A DNA stretch of 64,000 nucleotides from Cycas panzhihuaensis (lineage: Eukaryota; Cycadophyta), in assembly GCA_023213395.1 (NCBI GenBank), contig CM041465.1, positions 189,417,741 through 189,481,740 of the forward strand. The letters are read 5' to 3'. The notes under the pieces are model-generated. The model did not search any database. It was not told the origin of the DNA and saw nothing but the letters and a program-made list of their open reading frames with translations. Positions 24,199-33,930 of the stretch are shown one piece after another. Made by a program: the position numbers and the translations under genes. Every line of letters starts with the position of its first letter. Within the stretch, counting starts at the first letter, position 1.

Positions 24199-25420
24199 AT
24201 GCCATCCATACTGGTCAGAACCAAGCCTACACTTGCTCTTTATCCTCTAGGCTATCTCTCAACTCCACCTGATTGAGATTCGGGGACCCTCGGGCCCCTA
24301 TCTTCTTTTTTCTGTAGTTCTACCTTCGTACCACGCCAAACTTTGCGGTACCACAGAGTTTGGCCTGGGTCCCGCGGTGATCGGGGCCCCGCAACAAAGA
24401 TCGCAGTACCGTGATCTTTGTCATCGTGCGAACGACACCCCCCCAAAAGGGGGTGGTTTTCCTGTCAAAAAATTTAAAATAATTCTTTCTGTGGGCCACA
24501 ACCGAGGCCTACTAGGACCAGGGTTGCCTAATGCCCTAGTCCTACCCTTTTCTGGGTCCAATTCAGACTCTAGGGGTTATTTCTTGCCCATATGGGACCT
24601 AAAAATCTACATAAAAATCACAGAAACGCTATAAGCTTTGAAATGCGAGATGGGTTGGGTTTTGTGAGATCCACTCACTAGATCTAGCCTGGCACTCGTC
24701 ATCTCATCTCTACAGTCTTAACAACTATCCTCTGGTCCCGATCCAACAGTCTGATCTCCCCCTACGTGCCTTCGAAGTTGGGTAGCACTCCGCTGCATAA
24801 GGGAACAGCTCTGGATTCGCTCGAGAGCCTATTAAAATGAATCCCGTTTTTATTGATTTTCCTTATACAGGCGGGGACCCTGATGGGCACTGTCTCCATT
24901 TTCGCTCTCATGACAACCCTCTGGATCGTCGCCTACCCCTGATCGCCTTCGCCTTCTGGCCCTGTCTCCTGTTGTGCTCACATAGCCTTTGTCTTACTTC
25001 TTCTTATGGATGCATTTATGGCACCCTACTAATGCATCTTTTGCAAGGTCCTTTTTGTCTCATTTTATGTGCCACCTCCCGTACATGCCTGAGTTTATAC
25101 TTGTTTGGCTCGTTTTGTCATCCTGGACCCATTTTTGCAGCTCTTTCCTGCCTCTAGGGCTTCCGAAGGGAATGCTCCTTCTGTTCAGAGTCATTCTTTG
25201 CTTTCTAAAACAGCCTTTGGCACCGGAGGGTGCCCATTTGCCCTTTTTGCTGACCGCTCCCAACCAGTGGTCAGATGACCTACTCTTGTCCTTGAGTAGC
25301 CTCATTGCTAGGTCCTCCTACCCTTCACGGCCATTTATTGCTTGCCATATGAGCCTCTATTCACTTCGACTCTTATATCATTGCACATTTTCTCTACTGA
25401 GACCTTTCCTTTTATCGTCC
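24199..25420 (+). other. Divergent spacer and upstream open region before RNase H, element C
   Basis: This separates the antisense PMD gene from the sense RNase H and should contain both promoters. Two inverted repeats stand out. One at 24336-24363 has arms CCAAACT and AGTTTGG-like around GCGGTACC. The other at 24395-24420 has arms CAAAGATC and GATCTTTG around a GTACC core. From 24837 a frame reads MNPVFIDFPYTGGDPDG, matching MNSIFIVFPYIGGGPDG in element F. Frames then shift; one continues open into RNase H. Whether the upstream frame is translated is unclear. Confidence 0.5.
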
Positions 25421-25843
25421 ATGTCTCTCTTCATTTTTACTGATAGCAGAAGCCGTGGTAATCCTGGACCTTCTGCCGCTGCATGGATCCTTCGCAGCCC
25501 TTTTGGACATGATTTCCTATGCTCTGAAATCTTCCTCCCCGAGACCACTAATAATGAAGCCAAGTGCATGGCCGTTATCGAGGCCCTTACTGATGCACTC
25601 CATTTCCATCATGGATCTATTGTTCTTCTTTGCGACTCCCAAGTGGTGGTGTCCCATCTCACCCATGTTTACCAGGTGTGATGCCCTCGCTTAAGAGCCC
25701 TCGCTCTTACCGCTAGATCCCTGTCGGCTAATTTCTAGTCTGTCAACATCTGACATATTCCTCGGGCCCTCAACGCTGAGGTAGATAGCCTCGATCGCCT
25801 CATCCTTGAGTGTCGCCTTCCTCTTCTTATTGACTATCCCTGA
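25421..25843 (+). pseudogene. Second RNase H (Tat-type), element C copy
   Basis: This 423-bp frame would encode 140 residues, the size of one RNase H domain; elements E and F have frames of exactly the same length. It reads MSLFIFTDSRSRGNPGPSAA, then TTNNEAKCMAVIEAL, IVLLCDSQVVVSHL, and after three stops HIPRALNAEVDSL. These are the four acidic blocks of RNase HI. The third Asp (CDSQ) is present here but replaced in E and F. The second block has Lys in EAKC where the others have EAEY. TGA at 25679 replaces Arg or Gln of E and F. The final TGA at 25841 is at the position of the stop in both relatives. It would degrade RNA in RNA-DNA hybrids; this copy is broken. Confidence 0.78.
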
Positions 25844-26262
25844 GACTTGCCTGGTCGCTCTGTCACCCAAGTCTTAGGCCATCACGTAGATCACTTTACG
25901 ATCTGTTCGCACCTCCGAAAGTTAGCTGCTAATGAGGTTAAACTATGGTGACTACCAGGTTTTCTCATTTATCTCTTTTATCTGACATCATCATGCATCT
26001 CTTTGCATTTTCACGATGGGGGCAACCCCATCATCTTTCTTAGTTTCCAGTCGATTCTTAGGTGGCACATAAGCAGCCCCTGTGTGTCTCCACCCCTGTC
26101 TTTGTATCCACGTGTTTTGCCATGACACTTGTCGGTACCCTTGACTCTTATTATGATCATGATTTATATATATGCATACACATGTGCTACTAATAGTTTA
26201 TTGCTAGCATTCATTGTTGCACCATGCTTTCAAGCAACGAGGCTCTGCTACCAAGGAGGCAA
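25844..26262 (+). other. 3' untranslated region and polypurine tract, element C
   Basis: No coding signal. The last bases before the 3' LTR, CCAAGGAGGCAA (26251-26262), are purine-rich and in the place of a polypurine tract. The preceding GAGGCTCTGC is conserved in E and F just before their LTRs. Confidence 0.6.
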
Positions 26263-27980
26263 TGTTTCCCAGCTACCGGGAATGGATATGGATAGGTCGA
26301 CTTAGGTAATATCAGGTATACTTCTTCCTTTTCGCTTGTGCTATTTCTTTGGAAAGGTTGACAGAAATGTTGCCTCATTGCATGATTGCTTGCTCCATTT
26401 GTGTGATTACTTTGCATTTGTTGCCTGTTCATGTTGCCTGTCATATTGTGAGCCTATGACGACCCAGCGGGACCTACCTTTCCGTAAGGTAGGCATCCCC
26501 ATGGTACTATACAACCCTCCACACTGTCTCCATACCGTCTTGATCTTCTTTCATTTTGTATGACTCGTTCATACCTCGACTTTGAGCTCCTAACACCTCG
26601 TCCCTGGGACCTTTGCTCGTTGATGCTTGCTTGCCTTTGTCCATGCCCATTCTAGACTGTCTCAGCCACCTAGACAGGAGGGCCAGCCCCTCCTAGGCCT
26701 ACCACATCACCTCCCAAAGCTCTTGGAACCAAGAATTCTACCATTCTGGCTTTCCAGTCCTGCACCACTGTAAACTTAATGGTACCGCGAAGTTTACCGC
26801 GGTGCGACTCTTGTCAAATATTTTTAAAAAACTACCATGGCAATTCTCGTGTTTCTCGCAGAATCACCATGTGGCCTCGCGTCCACCTCAGCCCTATTTT
26901 CACTATGTTTGCTCACTTAGGGCTCGGATGGGTATAATTATTAAAACCCTCATCATTTTGAGGTCTTCTTAGATCATTTTTGGCTCTTCTACACCACTGA
27001 TTTTGCTGCAACTTCTTCTCTTCTTCTCTTTTTGCTATAGGTATACTTGCAGGCCTGTGTTTCCTATAACTCTAGGCCAGGATCCACCTGTAACTACTTG
27101 CTTCCATGGTAGGAAGCATCTCTCTAGGTTTTATCAAGCAATTTTGGTGTTGTTCTTCTCTAACTTACCCAGTAAGTGTCTCCTCCAGCTGTCCATTAGA
27201 ATTTCTCCTATAAACTCTTATAGGCATCCTCTTCTCCATTGGTAGCAGGGCCAGACCTATCCTATATCAACCCATCAGGTCTTCTCAACCTCTTTTCTCC
27301 AAATTTATGGCAAGTTATCTCCATATTGGACCTATTTCTTGCCTTGTTTGCCTATTTCCTTCAGGTTTGACCATGGTTAAAATTATTTCCATTGTGTTTA
27401 GCTTGTTGCTCTTGGGTTCTACTTTCCCTCCACTAGTTTTCTTCAAGGGAGTAATGAGAGAAGAGTCACAAGGTTCGGTAAAGAGACTAAGGTGGGGCAA
27501 CTTGCCTTTTAGTCCTTCTCTCCAAGGGCATCCCCTTCCCACCTTTTCTTCTCTGGCTCCATGCTCCTCTTAGGATAATTAGGAGTGAGTAAGCCCTAGG
27601 CTTGCGCTGGATTATCAGCATATGTAGCCCATTGTTATGCTAATTCTGGGCCTACACGCCTCTTGTTTAGACCCCTGTAGTGTCCCTTGTATTGTTGGGT
27701 ATCCCTTGATATCATTGGTAAGGGGTTTGCACACCGAGTTGCTTCCCATAGCAACTCTGTGTCTTGCATATTTCCCCCAACGCTTTGTTACTCCTTTCCT
27801 TGCGCCTCTTGGCTATCCTTAGTTTCCTTTACCATTATCTTGTTGTGCTAGAGAGTTGTGTGGAGAACCCAGTGGAGGGTTAGCCATCCTGAGGCTTCCC
27901 TTCACTCCATTTTTCTTGACATACATGCTTGCTTAAGAGAGGATTTTATGGCTTGTTGCAGTAGTTATTTTTTTCTAACA
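26263..27980 (+). repeat. 3' LTR of element C
   Basis: It starts TGTTTCCCAGC and ends TTTCTAACA, 1718 bp, no net length change from the 5' LTR. The TATA-like TATAATTA is at 26933-26940. The GGTACC inverted repeat is at 26772-26795, with GGTACCGCG in place of GGTACCGTG of the 5' copy. The right end is followed by only two bases before the LTR of element E. Confidence 0.88.
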
Positions 27981-27982
27981 CT

Positions 27983-30514
27983 TGAAACGCTCGCTATGGG
28001 GTGGTGATCCTACGTCTAGCAAAGAGATATAAAAAGGCACTATGCTAACTAAGCTAGGCAGTGAGGATCTCACCTCGCAGGACGTCCGTCTTGTTGGAGC
28101 ACGATTCGGATCGCAGTGCCTGGTTGCTTCCAGGTAGCCGTGCAAAAAATAAAGCCTTCCTACCCTTCAGATGGACAGGAAGGAAAGGAAACACCTTGCG
28201 CATTGCGTCTTCTCAAGGCAATGAGAAGGCAATAAAGATAGGGGCAACTAATCCAATATGCAAGCAGATGTGGTGAAAGGTGCGACGAAAGGGTGGCTCG
28301 AGTGCGATACAAATGGGCTATCTATGCTATGCTATATAAAGTAGAAAATAATACAAGAAGATGAGTGCTTTCCCCTTTTTATCCTTTATGTTCTTTTATC
28401 TTTTCCTATCTATTCAGACAAATAAATGAAAAAAGAAATAGCGTAAAAGGAAACACACGGAAAGCGAGGGGAATACCTGGATCTGGCATTTGAGTGGAGG
28501 TGCAGCTTGTCTCTCTAAGTCCCACTCCTTCTTTCTCCTTTCTCCGCGCATGCAAGGCCGATCAGCGGTGGTAGAGGGGTCCACTTACCTCCCCTTGAGC
28601 ATGCTAAACTAGATGAAACGAAAGGAACAGAAAAGAAGCTTGAAACTAAGAAAGAGAAGTACCGCGGGGCTAACCAAGAATCTGCCTCGTCCCACATATC
28701 ACTTCTGCCAACGCACGATCTTGCAAACAAGTAAGAAAGACACCTTCCTCTCGGAAGAGAGGCCACAAGATCTACCAAGAAATATATGTATATGTATAAA
28801 CTGAAATCAATCGAAATTAAGATCTAAACTATGCATTAGAATGTAGCAAAATGAAATAAAAGCGTACAAGAAACACTCACACCACCATGTACCATAAAAC
28901 ATACGAAATGGAACTGAGTATAGCCTCGGGATAGCTAACTCACCCAAGGGAGGACTCCACAGAATTCGGGAATGAAACACTAGCTGGCAACGGGGTAGTG
29001 GCGGGTATCTATGCCAATCAGAATGCTCTAACCAAATCTCCTAAACTCCCTTAGCCCGTTCCTTAAGAAAGCATGTGTGGCAAGGGGAAGAGGACAAGGG
29101 ACGGAACCCTTGGGGAGAAGGACAACAATGGGGGACGGAACCCCGCCTACCTCCCTCAAATCCTCGTGTATACGCCCTTACACCGGCTAACTAGGGAAAG
29201 AGTGAAGGAGAGCTTAGAGAAAATGGAGGGCTCCAAGGAAACACCGAGAAAGTACCTTTAATTGAGGGCAACACTGTGGGATAGCTATGGCTAACTAGGA
29301 TCACTTTCATTTAGAAGTAAAAGAGGTAAAATAGAAAAAAGAAATGAATGAACTACTTGCCAGTAAAAACAAGAAAGTTGCAAGTAAAGACCCAAGGAGT
29401 TGCAAGTAGAAAAAAATAAGAAATGCAAATAAAAACCAAGGAGTACCTTGTATGGAGAGATTAAGCATGCACTCTACCACTTGGAACAGCAGCAATATAT
29501 GACAAATAGAGGCTAGTTATGAGTAGTTCTTGCTAGGGCATGGATCAAGGAATCTCCTTGCAAGTTTGGAGCTTTGGAGTTGATCCTTGAAACAGCTTTT
29601 TGGATGAAGAAGACTCTTGAATCCCTGAGCACCTGCAAGAAGAATGGAGCTAGCTGTGGAGAGTAGTAGGGGGCAGCAATGGCCCTACAAGATCCAGCTG
29701 ATGGCAGCCCACTTCATCTTCTTCCAGTTGCTGTGCATGAAGTTTTTGTTTCTGTGTGTTTTCCTTATGTAAAGTTTAGGAATTCTTGTTGGAAGTTTGA
29801 AAAATGGCCAAAAAGTCCCAAAAATGGGGAGGAAAATTCCCTTTATCCTCTGTTCACAGCAGGTGAACGTTGGGGATGTCAGGGCATCTCCAATCAAACA
29901 AAGCCACGTGGTAGTTTCGCGAAAAAAGCAGAAATTGTTGCGTGGTTCTCTTTTTTAAATTTCAAGCATCATGCGACAAACTCTGCTGATACCAAACTCA
30001 CAGTACTACTAAGTTTACCGCCATCGTACCGCAATTAAAAAAAGAAAAAAATGAGCAGAAATACCCAGTTTTGAGGAAAAAACAAAGGCTAAACATGAGT
30101 CAGACCAGTTGAGGGGATGCCCAGGCAGTGGGGCAAGTACCCAAAACAATGCAAAGAGTCCTAACTAAGGATTAAATCGGACATAGAAAGGACTGCAACA
30201 TAAGCAACATGTCGTAACAAGAACAAATAAAACTGACGGAAACATCCCGAGAGACCGTGGGGACACCGTGGGTGGTTGTACACCATACGAGGTGTAGCAT
30301 TCACTGAGGAATGCCCCTCACCGTGAGTCATAGTCAAGGCGTGCTGTAGGCACATGCATAATGAGCAAGTAGAAAAGCAATGTGTGAAGGCAGGCATATG
30401 TCAAGCAACCTACTCTAAATACCCTCAATCAAACATAGGCAAGAAAAGTAAGAAAATATACCTGAACAAACCTACATCGATGTGTCTCGAGTCCATTCCC
30501 GATTCTTTGGAACA
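27983..30514 (-). repeat. 3' LTR of element E
   Basis: On the minus strand it starts TGTTCCAAAG at 30514 and ends GTTTCA at 27983, about 2532 bp, nearly the length of the F LTR (2539). It is longer than the C LTR. The first few hundred bases align with C at low identity (TGTTTCC, GGGAATGG, and later AGCCTATGACGAC against TGAGTCATAGTC-type variants). The remainder has diverged or been replaced. It contains short ORFs without recognisable content. Confidence 0.78.
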
Positions 30515-30868
30515 TCGCTCGCAAAGCAGAGCCTCACTGCTTGGAAGCGTAATGTGATGGCGAATGCTGACAATCAGAAAATATGAGTAGCACATGCATA
30601 TATATATAAAAGCAATAAAGAGTAGCACATGGACCAAGGGCGTAGGCGAGTGTCATGGCAGAATGCGTGGACAAGGGAGACAGAGATGAGGACAATGTAG
30701 GGGCTGCCTACGCATCATCTAATATCGACCTGAAACTAAAATAAGCAAGTGAAAGCGGATTCCTCCATCGCCGAAGTGCAATGCGAAGTACGGGGGAATC
30801 TAGCAAATAGAACAAGCGATCTAACTAACAGCAACTGGAGGCTTGGGCACGGGCTGGCTAGGCAAGCC

Positions 30869-31291
30869 TTAAGGGCGGTCATCTAGAAGAGGGAGGCGAC
30901 GCTTAAGGATGAGGCAGACGAGGCTGTCGGCCTCAGCATTGAGGTGCCTAGGGATATGGTGAATATCCATTGATGAGAAACAAGCTAGAAGAGACCTGGC
31001 GGCAGACGCGAGGGTTCTCAGGTGAGGGCATCGCACCTGGTAGACCTGGGTGAGATGGGACACCATGACCTGAGAACTGCAAAACAACACGATGGACCCG
31101 CGATGGAAACAGAGAGCATCGGTCAGGGCCTCAATAACGACCATGTACTCAGCTTCGTTATTGGTAGCCTCAGGAAGGAAGACTCCAGAATGCAAGAAAT
31201 CGTGTCCGGAGGGGCTGCGAACAATCCACGCAGCAGCGGAATGCCCGGGGTTGCTGTGACTTCCACCATCGGTAAAAATGAGAAGGGACAT
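30869..31291 (-). pseudogene. Second RNase H (Tat-type), element E copy
   Basis: An uninterrupted 140-codon frame reads MSLLIFTDGGSHSNPGHSAA, ATNNEAEYMVVIEAL, IVLFCSSQVMVSHL and HIPRHLNAEADSL. The first, second and fourth acidic blocks are intact. The third catalytic Asp of the usual CDSQ is Ser, so activity is doubtful although the frame is open. A TAG four codons before the ATG is shared with element F. That argues that translation starts at this ATG rather than being fused to the open region upstream. Confidence 0.78.
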
Positions 31292-32480
31292 GCCTGAATA
31301 CTAAACTATGGTAGCAAACAAATAATAATGAAAGTAAAAGAAAGACTCAAATGACGAGCAAGAAGGTGGCCGAGAAGGGTAGGAGGACCTAGCAATGAGG
31401 TTTCCCGAGAACGAAAGCAAGCAATCTGGCCACTAGCTGAGAGTGGGCGGAGAAAAGACACCCTAGAGTGCCAAAGGTTGCTTTGGGAAGCAAAACATGC
31501 CCCCAGATGGGGGAGCATTTCCTTCGGGGACCCTAAGGGCGAAAAAGGGCTGCGAAAACGAGTCCAGGGTGGCGAAATGAGCCAAACAAGTATAAACTCG
31601 GGCATGCACAGGAGTAGCACGTAAAATGATGCAGAAGGGCCCTGGCAAAAGTGCGATAATGAGGCACCATAAATGCCCTTGTAAGAGAGGGAAAAAAGGG
31701 CGTCCATGGAGCACAATGGGTGACATGGCCAGAAGGCAAAGGCTACTAGGGAAATGAGATGGTTTCAACGACTATCGCGGAGCCAGAAACGGAAGAAGTG
31801 TCCGTCGGGGCCCCTACCTATATAAGGAAAATCAATGAAAATCGAATTCATTTTCACCGGCTTTCATGCGAAACCAGAGCCTTTTCCTTACGACGCGGAG
31901 CGCTACCCGACTTTAGAGGCACGCAGGAGACTATCCGACCATCGGATTCGAGCGTAGAGGCAGCCGTTACGACCCCAGAGATGAGATGGTGATGGTCAGG
32001 CCAAACCCAGTGAGTGGATCTCATGCAAGCCTCGTCATTTCAAAGTTTAAAAGTTCATTGCTTTTTAGTTAATTTTTAATGCTTTTTATGCCCCTTATGG
32101 GTAATTGTGGACCTCTCGGAGTCCGAATTGGAGCTGGTAAGAGGCGGGGACCTGGGCATTAGGCAGCCCTGGTCCCGGTGGGCCCCACGTAGGGTCCACC
32201 ATAAAAAATTTTGATTTTCACAAACCCCCTTTTTGGGGGTTGCTTGATCTGCATGACGGCCAAGATCGCGGCACCACGATCTTGGCTGCGGGATCACTAT
32301 CGGGACCCACTCCAAATTTAGCGGTACCACTAAATTTGGAGCGGTACATAGACAAAAAATCAGAAAAAATAGAAAAGAGGCCAAACTGCCCCTGAAAACC
32401 AGAAAGGACAACCAGACAGACAGCTAGGAGCCTAGATGACTGCTAGGAGACTGACCTTGACTGACTTTTGATGATTGCAG
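31292..32480. other. Divergent spacer of element E
   Basis: Between RNase H (-) and the PMD gene (+). Inverted repeats at 32260-32285 (arms CCAAGATCG and CGATCTTGG around CGGCACCA) and 32311-32340 (arms TCCAAATTTAG and CTAAATTTGGA around CGGTACCA) match those in C and F. The part nearest RNase H has long open frames on the minus strand, but the three copies do not agree on one frame, so coding is doubtful. The end at 32480 is the splice acceptor TGATTGCAG before the PMD exon. Confidence 0.5.
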
Positions 32481-33930
32481 GCAGTTATCGCAGTGGATAA
32501 CCATGAAAATGTCAGCATGCCTATACTGAGCTACTTAGAGATGGCGACCCAAGAGGACAAGGTGACTCTGAAGAGATGCGGCCTGTACAAGGCCCTGAAG
32601 ACCCCCCAGTTCGCATCAGATCAGCGGCTCCTGGTTGATATAGTGTCACACTGGGACAGGAGGAGGCATGTATTTCACTTGCCTCAGATAGGAGATATCA
32701 TGATCACCCCAGGTGATATCAGGTGGATCCTGGGGGTACCAGGATGTGGAGACCGTGAGGCGAGAGCGCCCAAAGACCGAGGCAGCACAGGGAGGCAGCC
32801 CAGTTCCTCACAAGGACTGACAGGTGGGAGTGGAGGGGAGCTCCCCTCCAGACGGTACTCATGTCACAGATTCCTCGGGTGAGGAAACTCATACTACTAT
32901 GTATTCTGTTCCAGGTTTCCCAGAAACAGAACTACAGGGAGATCCCGGAGGATGGGTGGATGCAGCGCGCCGGTGCGAGGCCGGCGAGAGGATGGACTGG
33001 GCCACTCTAGTTGTGGCGAACCTCATCGCCTAACTAGATACCATTCGGAGATTGGGCAGGGGAGGATTCTCTTATAGCACGCTATTGCAGTGCTAGTTTT
33101 TCGATCACTTTGCGGCAGTGGCACCGGCAGGGGGGCCATTCCCCATAGCGAGGTAGGCCCCGATGGTCCACAGGTGGCAGACGAGGCTCCGAGGGATAGA
33201 GGACTAGGCCCATGTCCGTCGGTCAGTTGATGTGACATCACTCGACCTCCTCACTCTGAAAGACTACATAGCAGAGCCCTATAGAGCAGTGAGATGGGAG
33301 AGTGATGACGGAGCTGGAGGAGCAGGAGCACCCATCGACGATGACAGCGACGACGACGATGACAATGGGGGTGACAACCGCGATGACGGGGGAGATGGGG
33401 CTGGCCCATCATGACCTGCAGGAGAGGCAGGTCCATCACAGTCATCAGAGGGAGTAGTAAGACCATCCGGGGCTGCCGAAGGAGGGGCTGGCCCATCAGG
33501 AGCTACCGAGACGAGCAGGGTGGCTGAGACCAGGGGACGCAGACTACGGATCGTGAGGAGATCCAGAGAGGTGAGGGTCGAGCCAGTCCCTGCTAGAGAC
33601 GAGGCAGAGGCAGAGGATGTGCCAGAGGACGAGGCACCTACAGCTGGCGGAGGGCCAGGAGACGAGAATGTCACCCGAGCAGAGGATCCGGCAGCCACGG
33701 TAGGTGAGACCTAACCGTTTCCTTAGTCGTTTGACATCTAGATAGATTTTTGATTTCATTTCATTATGATATGTAGTGAGGATGTACACTGACACACGGC
33801 ATGTTACCTTGACAGGAGTAGCAGAGGTACAGAGGTTGGTCGAGGCCATGGTGAGGGACATGTTCCCTCAGGTCTACGCAGAGGGGCAACCGCCCATCCA
33901 GGTAGAGGATGCGCCCAGATCGGCAGGAGC
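32481..33930 (+). pseudogene. Antisense plant mobile domain gene, element E copy (truncated)
   Basis: The exon begins after the acceptor TTGCAG. It reads AVIAVDNHENVSMPILSYLE, CGLYKALKTPQF, VSHWDRRRHVFHLPQIGD and IRWILGVP, a good PMD core. Small indels after about 32740 shift the frame. The C-terminal part is open from about 33232 and has RWQTRLRG before it, an Asp-rich run near 33340, GPSGATE-type repeats and RRLRIVRRSREVRVEPVPAR. A 112-bp intron at 33704-33815 is followed by AEVQRLVEAMVRDMFPQVY, in frame with the exon before it. The gene is cut at 33930. An ATG seen at the exon start in F is TTG here, so this is not the start codon; a 5' exon is missing from view. Confidence 0.75.
33704..33815 (+). 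other. Intron in the antisense PMD gene, element E
   Basis: Donor AG and GTGAGACC, acceptor TTGACAG, 112 bp. Joining the exons gives a Gly codon split by the intron and then an open frame for 115 nt to the truncation. Unspliced, the frame ends at once in GET-stop. Confidence 0.72.

Larger units (their letters stand above)
12002..27980 (+). mobile_element. Ty3/gypsy (Tat-like) element C with antisense PMD gene and extra RNase H
   Basis: This retrotransposon of 15,979 bp has two LTRs of exactly 1718 bp. The plus-strand order is LTR, leader, gag, protease, RT, RNase H, integrase (ending 21577), spacer, antisense PMD gene (22300-24198), divergent spacer, RNase H (25421-25843) and LTR. Gag-pol is one frame from about 15.1 to 21.6 kb. 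It is broken by about 40 stops with no net frameshift in that stretch. The LTRs differ at about one position in seven or eight over the first 150 bp. No target duplication is found: GAATA lies on the left and CTTGA on the right. The right end abuts the LTR of element E after two bases. The group assignment comes from the non-canonical gag knuckle, the RNase H type and the long region after integrase. Confidence 0.87.
27983..33930 (-). mobile_element. Partial Tat-like gypsy element E
   Basis: This is the 3' part of a relative of element C on the minus strand: 3' LTR (27983-30514), RNase H (30869-31291), divergent spacer and antisense PMD gene (32481-33930). It stops at 33930, inside the PMD gene, exactly where the LTR terminus of element F begins. 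The homologous point in F is 39895, after which F continues. Gag, pol and the 5' LTR are not present. This is the picture expected if F inserted into E and the rest of E lay beyond the other end of F. Confidence 0.8.

Noticed and set aside
25421-25843. Host cellular RNase H gene
   Set aside because: Present in three copies of the same retrotransposon family at the same place next to the LTR, so it belongs to the element.
28030-28150. Possible tRNA-like box B (GATTCGGATCGC) in the E and F LTRs
   Set aside because: No cloverleaf or box A at the right distance; conserved only as part of the LTR.
33279-33698. Minus-strand Ser/Pro-rich 139-codon frame, also seen as plus-strand 23224-23457
   Set aside because: Antisense shadow of the Gly/Asp/Pro-rich part of the PMD gene; the PMD strand has the conserved domain and splice sites.
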